DNA of 64,000 nt from Dactylosporangium fulvum (lineage in GTDB: Bacteria > Actinomycetota > Actinomycetes > Mycobacteriales > Micromonosporaceae): assembly GCF_025137375.1 (NCBI RefSeq), contig NZ_CP073720.1:9200501-9264500 (forward strand). The letters are read 5' to 3'. The number at the start of each line of letters is the position of its first letter. Position 1 is the stretch's first letter. The position numbers were made by a program, and so were the translations under genes. Below the pieces are notes generated by a model that was given only the letters and a program-made list of their open reading frames with translations, was not told where the DNA came from and did not search any database. This document shows positions 1 through 8,011 of the stretch, one piece after another.

Positions 1-536
1 GCCTCGATCTGCTCGAGCGACTGCCCGGTGTGGAACGCGACGCGCTCCTGGAACATCCGCTTGGTGTAGAGCATCTGCTCGGCCTGGATGGCGATGTCGG
101 AGGCCGTGCCCCCGATGCCGCCGGACGGCTGGTGCATCATGATCCGCGCGTGTGGCAACGCCATCCGCTTGCCGGGCGCGCCGGCGCACAGCAGCAGCTG
201 GCCCATGGAGGCGGCCATGCCCATCGCGACAGTCGCCACGTCGTTGCTGACGAACTGCATGATGTCGTAGATCGCCATGCCCGAGTAGACGGAGCCACCG
301 GGCGAGTTGATGTAGAGCCAGATGTCGCGCTCCTCGTCCTCGGCGGCGAGCAGCAGCATCTGTGCGCAGATCCGGTTGGCGACCTGGTCGTTGACCTCGC
401 TGCCCAGGAAGATGATGCGCTCCTTGAGCAGCCGGTTGAACACCGAGTCGTCGAGCGTCAGGCTCGTGTCCGCGCCCCTCCCGCGCCCCTTGGGCGCGGG
501 ACTGACTGGCGACGCTGGAATATGCAGGTCGGTCAT
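1..536 (-). CDS. clpP1: ATP-dependent Clp protease proteolytic subunit, C-terminus cut by window edge
   Basis: Serine peptidase subunit that forms the ClpP barrel and degrades unfolded proteins delivered by ClpX or ClpC. The first 178 codons are visible, starting at ATG 536 (MTDLHIPAS...). The catalytic serine lies in AMGMAASMGQ (S110) and the catalytic histidine in RIMMHQPSG (H135); the third residue, Asp, lies beyond the window. The INSPGGSVYSG loop is also typical. The gene lies directly downstream of trigger factor on the same strand, the usual actinobacterial order tig–clpP1–clpP2–clpX, which is why I choose clpP1 rather than clpP2. A strong hairpin lies between tig and this gene, so clpP probably has its own promoter in 540–635. 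The family call is secure; the paralogue number rests on synteny. Confidence 0.93.
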   Translation of the reverse strand, partial: MTDLHIPASPVSPAPKGRGRGADTSLTLDDSVFNRLLKERIIFLGSEVNDQVANRICAQMLLLAAEDEERDIWLYINSPGGSVYSGMAIYDIMQFVSNDVATVAMGMAASMGQLLLCAGAPGKRMALPHARIMMHQPSGGIGGTASDIAIQAEQMLYTKRMFQERVAFHTGQSLEQIE

Positions 537-636
537 GGCAGCCCTTCGCAAGAGTCTTGTACTTGCCGACCCTAACCGGTGCGGGGAGCGCCAGCTTCCC
601 ATGCTCACCGCATTTCGCTATGAGCGCACCGTGGTC

Positions 637-664
637 GGGCCGGAGGGCGCTCACCCTCCGGCCC
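637..664 (-). terminator. rho-independent-type hairpin after tig
   Basis: A perfect 11-bp inverted repeat (GGGCCGGAGGG / CCCTCCGGCCC) with a 6-nt loop lies 8 bp past the tig stop codon. There is no T-tract, as is common in actinobacteria. It separates tig from clpP1. Confidence 0.7.
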
Positions 665-671
665 ACCTGGA

Positions 672-2042
672 TCAGTGGTCGTGGCCCTCGTGGTCGCCGT
701 GGTCGTGGCCCTCGTGGCTGTCGGCCGCGCCACGCAGGTCGTCGAGGCTCAGCGTGTTGCCCTCGGCGTCGAGGATCTTGACCCGCTCGAGCACCAGCCC
801 GAGGGCCTTGCCCCGGCGCACGTCACCGAAGACCGCACCGGCCACGCCGGCCTGCACCAGCTGGTCGTAGTACTGCTGCGGGCCCATGCCCGCGCGCTGC
901 GCCCGGTGGACGATCTCGTGACCGAACTCGTCGTCGCTGACCTGGACGTCCTCGGCGTCGGCCAGGGTGTCGAGCACCAGCTGGACCTTCACACCCTCGA
1001 CGGCCGCCTCGTTGAGCTCGGCGTCCATCTCCTCGGCCGTCTTGCCCTCGGTCTGCAGGTAGTCGTCGAAGGAGGCCCCGATGCGCTGGAGCTGGTCGTT
1101 CATCGACTCCTTGCGCGACTCGACCTCGTCCTTGACGACACCCTCGGGCGCCGGCACGTCGGTCGCGTCGATCACGGCCTTGAGGGCCAGGTCACGGGCC
1201 GAGTAGAGCTGCTCCATGCGCTTCACGCGGGTGAGGCGCGTGCTCAGGTCCTCCTTGAGCTCGTCGAGCGTGTCGAACTCGCTCGCGAGCTGGGCGAACT
1301 CGTCGTCGAGCTCCGGCAGCTGCTTGTCCTTGACCGACTTGACGGTCACCGACACCTCGGCGTCGCGGCCTTCGAACTCGCCGCCGACCAGCTGCGTGGT
1401 GAACGTGGTCGAGTCGCCCGTCCCCATGCCGACCAGCACGTCGTCGAGGCCGGGGACCAGCTGGCCGCTGCCCACCTCGTGCGAGACGTTGGTCGCGCTG
1501 CCGCCCGGCACCTCTTCGCCGTCGACCTTGGCGACCAGGTCGATCTGGACGTAGTCGCCGACCAGCGCGGTCCGCTCGACCGTCTTCAGCGTGGCGAACC
1601 GGTCGCGCAGGCCCTTGAGCTGCTCCTCGACGTCCTCGTCAGTCACGCTGAGCGCGTCGACGGTGACCTCGATGGCGCTCAGGTCGGGAAGCGTGATCTC
1701 CGGACGCACGTCGACCTCGGCGCGGAACTTCAGCGGCTGCCCGTCGGCGAACTCGGTGATCTCGACCTCGGGGCGGCCCAGCGTCCGCACCTCGTGCTCG
1801 CGGACCGCGGCCAGAATCTGGGTCGGGATGATCTCCTGCACGGCCTCGTTGAGGACCGCGCCGCGGCCGACCCGCTGATCGATCACGGCTGTCGGCACCT
1901 TACCCCGGCGGAAGCCGGGGATGTTCACCTGCGAGCCGATCTCCCGGTAGGCCTTCTTCAGGCTGGGCTCGAGCTCAGCGAACGGCACCTCGATTTCGAG
2001 CCGCACGCGCGTCGGGCTCAGGGTCTCGACGGTGCTCTTCAC
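672..2042 (-). CDS. tig: trigger factor, ribosome-bound chaperone and prolyl isomerase
   Basis: Trigger factor binds near the ribosomal exit tunnel, shields nascent chains and has peptidyl-prolyl isomerase activity. The 456-aa product has normal length. The N-terminal ribosome-binding domain carries the signature NIPGFRRGKVP (residues 40–50), the FKBP-type domain lies around 150–245, and the rest is the helical chaperone domain. Odd feature: the extreme C-terminus is acidic and histidine-rich (EGHDHGDHEGHDH), encoded by a short tandem GTGGTCGTGGCCCTC-type DNA repeat around 675–715; such tails may bind metal. The start at 2042 (ATGAAGAGC) has a GAGGGAGAA Shine–Dalgarno just upstream. The gene is followed by a strong hairpin and then clpP1. 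Confidence 0.97.
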   Translation of the reverse strand: MKSTVETLSPTRVRLEIEVPFAELEPSLKKAYREIGSQVNIPGFRRGKVPTAVIDQRVGRGAVLNEAVQEIIPTQILAAVREHEVRTLGRPEVEITEFADGQPLKFRAEVDVRPEITLPDLSAIEVTVDALSVTDEDVEEQLKGLRDRFATLKTVERTALVGDYVQIDLVAKVDGEEVPGGSATNVSHEVGSGQLVPGLDDVLVGMGTGDSTTFTTQLVGGEFEGRDAEVSVTVKSVKDKQLPELDDEFAQLASEFDTLDELKEDLSTRLTRVKRMEQLYSARDLALKAVIDATDVPAPEGVVKDEVESRKESMNDQLQRIGASFDDYLQTEGKTAEEMDAELNEAAVEGVKVQLVLDTLADAEDVQVSDDEFGHEIVHRAQRAGMGPQQYYDQLVQAGVAGAVFGDVRRGKALGLVLERVKILDAEGNTLSLDDLRGAADSHEGHDHGDHEGHDH

Positions 2043-2121
2043 AGAACTTCTCCCTCAGTAAGGTCGCGACCAGCCGCTCCAACGGCCGGGTGACGATGGC
2101 GGACGCCTGGCATTGTCCCGG

Positions 2122-2195
2122 TCGGGGTGGCGGGATTTGAACCCACGGCCCCTCGCTCCCAAAGCGAGTGCGCTACCAAACTGCGCTACACCCCG
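2122..2195 (-). tRNA. tRNA-Pro(TGG)
   Basis: The full cloverleaf is readable on the minus strand: acceptor CGGGGTG/CACCCCG, D-arm GCGC/GCGC, anticodon stem CTCGC/GCGAG with loop TTTGGGA (anticodon TGG), T-arm GTGGG/CCCGC with loop TTCAAAT, and discriminator A at 2122. CCA is not encoded. It lies just upstream of tig on the same strand. Confidence 0.96.
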
Positions 2196-2338
2196 GAGGT
2201 TTGCGTCGGCAAGTGTATGCGGTAGGTCCGACAGCCTGCCGCTCGGTATGCCGGTGTCGCACACGACAGACCCCCGTGCTCTGTGCTTGTCCGGATGATT
2301 CGGTACGCTGTGAGCGCGACCGGCAGGCCCGGGAGCAC

Positions 2339-2409
2339 GCGGGCGTAGCTCAATGGCAGAGCTTCAGTCTTCCAAACTGACGGTGGGAGTTCGATTCTCC
2401 TCGCCCGCT
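2339..2409 (+). tRNA. tRNA-Gly(TCC), integration site of the AICE
   Basis: The cloverleaf has acceptor GCGGGCG/CGCCCGC, anticodon stem TCAGT/ACTGA with loop CTTCCAA (anticodon TCC) and T-arm GGGAG/CTCCT with loop TTCGATT. From the anticodon loop to the 3' end the sequence belongs to the 44-bp att repeat, so the 3' half of this functional gene was supplied by the integrated element. The displaced original 3' half sits at 17429–17470 and carries a different but equally paired T-stem. Confidence 0.95.
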
Positions 2410-2411
2410 CT
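2368..2411 (+). repeat. attL repeat (3' part of tRNA-Gly)
   Basis: This 44-bp repeat matches 17429–17472 at 40 positions. The first 18 bases (TCTTCCAAACTGACGGTG) are identical and cover the anticodon loop, the likely strand-exchange core. The mismatches at 2386, 2388, 2398 and 2400 form two covarying T-stem base pairs. Weaker similarity continues to about 2440 (…CCGCAGGTCA versus CCCCAGGTCA). Confidence 0.93.
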
Positions 2412-2471
2412 TTACCCTATCCGCAGGTCACAGGCTTGCGGAGTAGCCTCGGTTGATCTTGTCGGCACGGT

Positions 2472-2491
2472 CGTGCCAGTAGCGTGCCAGT
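2472..2491 (+). repeat. left arm-type integrase site pair
   Basis: Two CGTGCCAGT repeats at 2472–2480 and 2483–2491 are spaced 11 bp start to start, about one helical turn. They sit between the att core and the int stop codon. A matching pair with the same spacing and orientation lies near attR (17313–17332). This is the expected arrangement of arm-type binding sites for a tyrosine integrase; the binding itself is inferred. Confidence 0.6.
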
Positions 2492-2498
2492 GTCGCGG

Positions 2499-3629
2499 TC
2501 ACCGCTTCTTCCTCTGTTGCTTTTTGATCCGTTTGTCCATGTTGTCGGCGATTTCCCGATCTCGCTCGCTCGTCGCGTGCTGGTAGATCAGCGCCGCCCG
2601 CATGCTGGACTGCCCCATCCGATGCATCAGCTCCCGGGTGCTCGCCCCGGACGCCGCCGCGAGGGTGTTGCCAGTGTGGCGCAAGTCGTGGAAGTGAAAG
2701 CCGCCTGGCAGCCCGACCGCCCTGACGGTCTCGATCCACTTGACGGCCCGGCCGAAGTTGCCGGAACGAAGCAGAGCACCCTTGCCGCCGGTGAACACCA
2801 CCGCTTCCGACCCTTCGCCCACGAAGTCACCCGTGAGGTGATCACGGAGCGCCCGGGTCGCCAGCGAGGGAAGCGCGACGACCCGAACGCCGGCCTCGGA
2901 CTTCGGTGGGCCGAACTCCAGCCGGTTGCGGAGCGCCGCGAGCTTCCGAGGTACCCGGAGGCGGCCCTCCACGAGGTCCACGTCACATCTGCGCAGGGCA
3001 GCCAGCTCGCCCCAGCGCAGCCCGGAAAGCGCCGCGACGATGATCAGCGCCCGATACCTCGTCGGGACCGCGCCAGCGAGCATGAGCACCTGGTCGACGG
3101 TCGCGGTCGGCCGCTCCGGGGTGTGGTACTTGTCGTACCCCTTGATCCGGCACGCGTTGTCCTTGATCAGGCCGTCCTCTTTCACCGCCGTGTTCAGCAC
3201 CGCCCGGAGCAGGCGGTACGCCTTCACGGCCTGCGGCTCCGTCGTACCGGAGTCGAGCAATCGCTTGCGCCAGGTGCGGATGGTCGCCGGCTTCAGCACC
3301 GCCAGCTCCAGCCGGCCGAGGTGGGGCCGGATGTGGAGCCGGTGGAGATCCTCGTAGTTCTCCCGGGTGCGCGGGGCGAGCTTCCGCTCCGCGATCCACC
3401 GGGCCGCGTACTCGTCCAGGTTGGTCTCCCCCAGCTCCGGCGCCGCCCAATCTCCGCGCAAGATCTCTGCCTGGACCAGGGTCAACCAGTTCTCTGCCTC
3501 CTTCTCCGTCTCGAACGTGTTCGGCGCCTTGCGCTCGATCCCGTCCGGCCCCAGGTACCGCGCCTGGTATCGCTCCGACGGCAGCTTCCGGACGTTGCCG
3601 AAACGCCGCCGGACTCTCTGCTTGGCCAC
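2499..3629 (-). CDS. int: tyrosine site-specific integrase of the AICE
   Basis: It catalyses integration and excision at tRNA-Gly. The 376-aa protein has an N-terminal arm-binding region, a SAM-like core-binding domain (about 70–160) and a catalytic domain (about 180–360). Active-site residues are visible: R205 in LSGLRWGELAALR, H314 and R317 in HFHDLRHTGN, and Y349 in ALIYQHA. The usual second histidine in box II (GHSS) is Gln340 here (MGQSS). The tail is very basic (MDKRIKKQQRKKR). The GTG start at 3629 overlaps the xis stop codon by one base (TAGTG), so int and xis are translationally coupled. Its position beside the tRNA-side att site is typical of AICEs. Confidence 0.95.
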   Translation of the reverse strand: MAKQRVRRRFGNVRKLPSERYQARYLGPDGIERKAPNTFETEKEAENWLTLVQAEILRGDWAAPELGETNLDEYAARWIAERKLAPRTRENYEDLHRLHIRPHLGRLELAVLKPATIRTWRKRLLDSGTTEPQAVKAYRLLRAVLNTAVKEDGLIKDNACRIKGYDKYHTPERPTATVDQVLMLAGAVPTRYRALIIVAALSGLRWGELAALRRCDVDLVEGRLRVPRKLAALRNRLEFGPPKSEAGVRVVALPSLATRALRDHLTGDFVGEGSEAVVFTGGKGALLRSGNFGRAVKWIETVRAVGLPGGFHFHDLRHTGNTLAAASGASTRELMHRMGQSSMRAALIYQHATSERDREIADNMDKRIKKQQRKKR

Positions 3630-3913
3630 TACGCCGCCCTTCCGATCTGCCGCCTCAGCTCGGCCCTGCTGAGCGGCACCACACGATTGCGTTCGATGTA
3701 GTCGGCGACGGCGGCCTCGCGGAAGCGCACCAGCCGGCCGACCTTGACGTACTCGATCCGCCGGGCCTGCACGAGACGCCGGACGAACCTCGGCGTCGTC
3801 TTGAGCAAGGCCGCGACCTGCTCCCCCGTCAGCAGCTCCTCACCCAACCTGTGCCTCACCCCTCCATCGGTGATGATCGAGATACCCTGCCGCCATGGAC
3901 GCGATGAGCCCAT
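3629..3913 (-). CDS. xis: excisionase (MerR-like winged helix)
   Basis: This small DNA-binding protein directs the integrase toward excision. The core ELLTGEQVAALLKTTPRFV, followed by RRIEYVKVGRLVRF, is the helix-turn-helix/excisionase fold common to AICE Xis proteins. At most 94 aa; the true start may lie further in, at GTG 3859 or a nearby TTG, where GGAGG-like sequence occurs, giving about 75 aa. It lies immediately upstream of int with a one-base overlap, so the two are co-transcribed. Confidence 0.85.
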   Translation of the reverse strand: MGSSRPWRQGISIITDGGVRHRLGEELLTGEQVAALLKTTPRFVRRLVQARRIEYVKVGRLVRFREAAVADYIERNRVVPLSRAELRRQIGRAA

Positions 3914-4014
3914 TGCAGGTCTGGCTCTGCTGCGCTTGCATCTGCGTGGTCCTGCTCGTGCTGGTCATCGGCGTTCTCGTAGTGAGGCGGCTCGACAGCC
4001 GTCCACCTGAGTAG
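3895..4014 (+). CDS. possible small single-pass membrane peptide, opposite strand
   Basis: A 39-codon frame on the plus strand between xis and rep starts at ATG 3895. It encodes a short head, a hydrophobic segment of about 22 residues rich in Leu, Val, Ile and Cys (around residues 10–30) and a basic/proline tail (RRLDSRPPE). It is divergent to xis and overlaps the 3' end of rep by 50 bp on the other strand. There is no clear Shine–Dalgarno. It may be real, since small membrane proteins occur in transfer modules, or chance. I do not recognise it. Confidence 0.3.
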   Translation: MDAMSPLQVWLCCACICVVLLVLVIGVLVVRRLDSRPPE

Positions 4015-5716
4015 GCGCGGCGACTACCGAACCATCGGGCGGCCCCTGCGCCGCCTCGATCGCTGCTCTGAGCTGCGCACGTTGCTGGATCCGCGCCGAA
4101 ATGGACCGCAAGAGGCGGTGTTGCAGCGGCGGTACGTCCGGGTCGTCGTTGCGTGCCATCTCCCAGGCGAACGGCGCCGGCTGTCCGGGCCTGCCGTCGG
4201 CCACCGGGACCTGGTCGTGAGCGTCCGAGATGCCGAGGATGGCGCGCACCCAGGCGCGCGTGTCCGCGCGGTGATCCGCGAGGGTCTTGCCGGACCACTG
4301 ACGGGAGACGAGCACTCGCCGGCCGCCCATGCCGAGGGTGGTCCGCTGGTGGACCTTGGCCTTGCAGCGGCCGGCGGACTGGTTCGGGCGGGCGTTCTTC
4401 GGCTGAACGCCGTACCGCAGCCAGTTGGCGCAGCGCGGGGAGCAGGGCGTGTACCGCAGCTCGGCCCAGAAGCGCTCGAGGTGCGCCGTCTGCCGGTCGG
4501 TGGTCATCTCGTGGCAGGCGTCGACCGACTTGGTCAGGTACTTCGTGAGGTAGCCGATCAGCTTGTCCGCCTGCCGGGTGCCGCCGAGGACGCCCTCCGC
4601 ATGGACCTGCGGGCCGAAGCGGGCGACGTGGACTGGTTCGGCGTCCGGGTCGGCGTCGACCTGGTCCAGCGCGTCATCCCAGGTGGGCAGCGGTTCGCCG
4701 GTCTGCGGATCGACGTACTGCTTGTGATCGGGTTCCCAGACGGGCGCGTTGTGGTCCGGGTACCGGATGACGTCGGTCGGTGGCCACCAGACCTGGTGGT
4801 ACGTCGCCGCGGTGACCTTGCGGAGCAGGTCCCGGGTCACGGTGCCGCGCATCGCGAAGTGCGCGTGCGGCGCGAGGCGGCGCTGGGGCTCGACGCAGCC
4901 GAAATACTGAACGTTTCGGCCGCAGGCGCGACGGAGGTTCTGCCAGAACCGGTCCAGCAGGGCCGGGAAGTGCACCGCGTCCCAGGCCGCGCGCCGGTAG
5001 TCGTAGCTGCTCGGGTCGACCGGAGTGCCGTCGTTCCGGACGCGGCCGTACGTGTCCAGGGTGAGGGTCAGGAACGTCGAAGGCTGGAACACGGTGCCGT
5101 CGCGCCCGGTGTACGTCCGGCCGACGGTCGTCGGGGCCACCTTGAGCCGCGGCAGGTCGGGTGCGTCCTGGCGCCGGCGGGTGGAGCGGACGCGGCGCTT
5201 GGCCGGCTGCTCATCGCCACCGTCGCCGACCGGGGTGAGCCGGCCGCGCATGCCGGACTCGGTGATTGCCTGGTCGAGTTCGCCGATGGCCGCTTCGAGC
5301 TCGGCGGCCTGGTCCCACTCGGCGAGCTGCTCAGCGCGGTTGCGCTCGAAGACGAAGTGCGCACGGAGCTGGAGCATCGCGAGCTGCTCGCCGGTGGGGT
5401 CATCCGGAGCGGGCAACGGCTCGTCGGTTCGGTGCCAGCCCTCCCGGCACTGCTGCTGACGGAGCCGGCGGGCGCGTTTGGCGCAGGGCTTGCACTTGTC
5501 TTCGCGGGTGGCGCCGCACGGCAGGTCGATGACCTCGGTCTGTCCGGTGGCGAGGTCGGTGCGGCGCAGGAGAACCGGGCGGGTGCAGACACCGTGGTCC
5601 TCGGCCATGGTCTTGAGGGCGTCGACGGTGCTGGGGGTGAGGAGTCGGGCGAGGCGGCTGCCCGGCCGCGGCTTGGTCGGTGGTTCGAGGCCGGGCAGCG
5701 TCGGTGCGTCGGTCAC
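3965..5716 (-). CDS. repSA: RepSA-type replication initiator
   Basis: The rolling-circle initiator replicates the excised element. It has 583 aa from GTG 5716, which overlaps the upstream stop as GTGA. Visible parts are a Cys-rich N-terminal segment (CGATREDKCKPCAKRARRL), a strand FLTLTLDTYGRV, an HUH-like metal motif in LAPHAHFAMRG (around residues 283–287) and a Tyr-containing motif YLTKYLTKSV (around 385–396) that may hold the nicking tyrosine. A further conserved C-terminal stretch runs through GMGGRRVLVSRQWSGKTL. Length and motifs match the RepSA family of pSAM2-like elements. It is co-directional with the transfer genes and overlaps the DUF2637 gene. Confidence 0.88.
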   Translation of the reverse strand: MTDAPTLPGLEPPTKPRPGSRLARLLTPSTVDALKTMAEDHGVCTRPVLLRRTDLATGQTEVIDLPCGATREDKCKPCAKRARRLRQQQCREGWHRTDEPLPAPDDPTGEQLAMLQLRAHFVFERNRAEQLAEWDQAAELEAAIGELDQAITESGMRGRLTPVGDGGDEQPAKRRVRSTRRRQDAPDLPRLKVAPTTVGRTYTGRDGTVFQPSTFLTLTLDTYGRVRNDGTPVDPSSYDYRRAAWDAVHFPALLDRFWQNLRRACGRNVQYFGCVEPQRRLAPHAHFAMRGTVTRDLLRKVTAATYHQVWWPPTDVIRYPDHNAPVWEPDHKQYVDPQTGEPLPTWDDALDQVDADPDAEPVHVARFGPQVHAEGVLGGTRQADKLIGYLTKYLTKSVDACHEMTTDRQTAHLERFWAELRYTPCSPRCANWLRYGVQPKNARPNQSAGRCKAKVHQRTTLGMGGRRVLVSRQWSGKTLADHRADTRAWVRAILGISDAHDQVPVADGRPGQPAPFAWEMARNDDPDVPPLQHRLLRSISARIQQRAQLRAAIEAAQGPPDGSVVAAPTQVDGCRAASLRERR

Positions 5717-6219
5717 CGGGCGGCCCCGTTGGTCCCCGGCCGGACGAGGCCGTTCGCCGGGAGCACCGACAGCCGCGTGACGGTGGCCTGGTGCTGCGGC
5801 TCCGGCTCGGCCGCCGCTGGCTCTGTGGCCTCCCGGATGCGCCCGCCCAGTTCGACCAGGCAGATCGACGCCACCACGATCAGACCGTCCACCGAGATCG
5901 GGAGCAGGTAGGGGCTGGCGCCAGTCTCGCCGTAGCGGGCCGCGACACCGGCCATGTGCCAGTACGACACCCAGGCCGCGATACCCGAAATGCCCACGGT
6001 CGCGACGACGCGCAGCACGGCGAGGTCCCGCCGGTGGACCGGGACGCGGGAGACCAGCTCGACGGTCAGGAGCAGCGCGAGCGGGGGCCATGCCGCGATC
6101 GTCTGGGAGATGGGGTTGCCGTTGGCATGCAGGACGTTCGCGGCGATGGAGGCGGCGACGCCGAGCAGCAGCGTTGCCCGTACCGCCCAACGGATGCGGA
6201 TGAGCTGGGGCATGGTCAT
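5713..6219 (-). CDS. DUF2637 membrane protein
   Basis: The 168-aa product has four hydrophobic segments (about 12–30, 40–57, 67–87 and 100–120), including the characteristic SYWHMAGV stretch and an SVDGLIVVAS segment, followed by a polar tail of about 45 residues. DUF2637 proteins are regular neighbours of RepSA and TraB genes on actinomycete plasmids and AICEs and are thought to help spread within the mycelium. The molecular role is unknown. It overlaps traSA upstream (ATGA) and rep downstream (GTGA), so it is part of one coupled operon. Confidence 0.85.
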   Translation of the reverse strand: MTMPQLIRIRWAVRATLLLGVAASIAANVLHANGNPISQTIAAWPPLALLLTVELVSRVPVHRRDLAVLRVVATVGISGIAAWVSYWHMAGVAARYGETGASPYLLPISVDGLIVVASICLVELGGRIREATEPAAAEPEPQHQATVTRLSVLPANGLVRPGTNGAAR

Positions 6220-7637
6220 GCGAGTTCACCGTCCAGGACGCGGGCGCTGTCGAAGGCGTAGGTGTCGGCGAGGGCGGCGATGTGGGAGTCGGTGTTGTAG
6301 GAGAAGCGGACCCGGACCGGTGTGGGGTCGCCGTCGAGGACGACGTACCCAACGCCGGGCAGCGACATCGGGATCCGGTCGCACAGGGCGCCCCGGTCGC
6401 GCATGCCGTCGCCGAGGACCAGGTCGACCTCCGGCTCCTCGGCCATGCGCAGGCCGATGCGGGTCGGGAACAGGTTCCGGAACGGCAGCACCTCCTTGCG
6501 GGGGTCCTGGAGACAGCCGATGACGTGGACGCCGACAGCGCGGCCCTGGGTGAGGAGCAGGCCGAGGGCGGCCTTGATGCGGTCCTTGGTCTGGCGGTCG
6601 GTGACGTACGCGGTGAGCGCGGCCAGTTCGTCGATGATGATGACGATCAGCGGTTCCGTCACCGACGGCGTGTGCTGGCGCGCGTGGCCGCGCAGCCGGG
6701 CGGCGCGGCCCTGGGCTTCGCTGAGGGCGAGTTCGAGCAGGTCGGCCATGGCCTTGAAGTCGGTGCAGGTGAACCGGGCGAATAGCCGCTCCCCGGCGCC
6801 GAGTTCCATGCCGCCCTTGGGGTCGAACGCCCACAGCTGCACGAGGCCGGCGAAGACGCCGCCGGCCAGGGCGCGGACGATCGACCAGATCACCGAACCC
6901 TTCCCGGCGCCGGTCGCGCCGACCACAAGCACCTGCGTGCCGTGCAGCCGCAGCTCGTACACGCCGCCGTCCTCCCGCAGGCCGACCGGCAGCGCCATGT
7001 AATCGGGGGCGCCGACCGGCAGCGGCCCGACCGGGGTGGTGAGCGGATCGGTGCGGCGCATGGTGAGCCGGACCAGGTCGGGCCGGTTGCCGGGCGTGAC
7101 CTTGCAACCGAGGGCGGCGAAGGTGTGCATCAACCGCTCGGAGACCCTCGCGAAGTCGTCCGGGATCTGGCCCGTGACCATCCGTACCGTCAGCTCATCC
7201 GTGCCGCCGACGACCCGGACCTTCTTGAGCACCGGCAGGATGGTGTGGCTGTCGAAGCTGACCGAGAGACCGGCCGTGACCATGGCTGGCTGCCATATCC
7301 GGCGGTACCGGAAGCGCCTCCACCTTGCGAGGGTCGGCCACCACGCCCACCGTCGGAACGACGGCCAGTGCCACAGCGCCCAGGTGGTCAGGCCGCACGC
7401 CGGGATACCGAGTGCGAGGCCAGGACCCCACCAGCCGAACCGGACGTAGAGCGCCAGGAGGCCGGTCAGCGGCAGGGTCACGTACCAGAACCGTAGGTAG
7501 ATCACGAACAGCCGCCACAGCCATTTCGCCGTCCAGGCGGCAAGGACCAGCCACAGCGGGACGCGCAGGTAGGGAGTCCGGACGTTGAACGGGGCCGGTT
7601 CGATGCGCTCGCCCCGGATGACGTTGACGAGTGGCAT
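6216..7637 (-). CDS. traSA: FtsK/SpoIIIE-type DNA translocase for conjugal transfer (TraSA/TraB)
   Basis: A 473-aa hexameric motor expected to pump double-stranded element DNA into the recipient; this single protein is the transfer apparatus of AICEs. Two to three transmembrane segments lie near the N-terminus (about 28–95). Walker A is VVGATGAGKGSVIWS (around 238–252) and Walker B is LIVIIIDELAALT (around 329–341). The C-terminal part contains LPFRNLFPTRIGLRM, a typical FtsK region. The start ATG 7637 overlaps the preceding stop by one base (TGATG), and the end overlaps the DUF2637 start. It should bind an 8-bp repeat locus (clt) somewhere on the element. Confidence 0.93.
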   Translation of the reverse strand: MPLVNVIRGERIEPAPFNVRTPYLRVPLWLVLAAWTAKWLWRLFVIYLRFWYVTLPLTGLLALYVRFGWWGPGLALGIPACGLTTWALWHWPSFRRWAWWPTLARWRRFRYRRIWQPAMVTAGLSVSFDSHTILPVLKKVRVVGGTDELTVRMVTGQIPDDFARVSERLMHTFAALGCKVTPGNRPDLVRLTMRRTDPLTTPVGPLPVGAPDYMALPVGLREDGGVYELRLHGTQVLVVGATGAGKGSVIWSIVRALAGGVFAGLVQLWAFDPKGGMELGAGERLFARFTCTDFKAMADLLELALSEAQGRAARLRGHARQHTPSVTEPLIVIIIDELAALTAYVTDRQTKDRIKAALGLLLTQGRAVGVHVIGCLQDPRKEVLPFRNLFPTRIGLRMAEEPEVDLVLGDGMRDRGALCDRIPMSLPGVGYVVLDGDPTPVRVRFSYNTDSHIAALADTYAFDSARVLDGELA

Positions 7638-8011
7638 CAGCGGTCACCGTCCACGAACAGCGGGAGCTGACCGCCGGCCTTACGTCGGGCGACCCGGCGA
7701 CGAACGGACGGAGCCACGAGTTCGACCGGGCCGGCGGTCAGGGCCGGGACGTGGCGAACCATCGTGGGCAGCCAGCGGCCCCGGCCGAGGACGGCGCGCA
7801 AGTCGGTGCGGTCGGAGACGTGCGGGGCGATCAGGTCCGGGTCGAGGTGACGCAGCTTGACCACGGTCCGGGCGAGCGCGGCAGCGGCGGCCGAGATCTC
7901 GACCAGCGCGGCGACGCGGACGGTGTCGGACGGGACGGTCCGGTACAGGTCCCGGGCGGCGTTGATGCCGATGGCGGCGAGCGCGGCAACGGTACGGCGG
8001 TGCGTCCTCAT
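7637..8011 (-). CDS. AICE-conserved hypothetical protein
   Basis: The 124-aa protein is very Arg- and Ala-rich, with a helical hydrophobic middle (VAALVEISAAAAALARTVV) and a basic C-terminus. It is coupled to traSA by TGATG and overlaps the zinc-ribbon gene upstream by 4 bp. No family recognised. Its position just upstream of the transfer ATPase suggests an accessory role in transfer or its control. Confidence 0.7.
   Translation of the reverse strand: MRTHRRTVAALAAIGINAARDLYRTVPSDTVRVAALVEISAAAAALARTVVKLRHLDPDLIAPHVSDRTDLRAVLGRGRWLPTMVRHVPALTAGPVELVAPSVRRRVARRKAGGQLPLFVDGDR

Noticed and set aside
675..2093. Long plus-strand frame opposite tig
   Set aside because: Mirror of the real tig gene; translation is Leu/Val/Arg/His-rich without domains.
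4082..5911. 609-codon plus-strand frame opposite rep
   Set aside because: Antisense shadow of the RepSA gene with its motifs; no ribosome-binding site.
5717..6352. Upstream extension of the rep frame to 795 aa
   Set aside because: It would run through the whole DUF2637 gene in another frame; GTG 5716 with GTGA overlap is the natural start.
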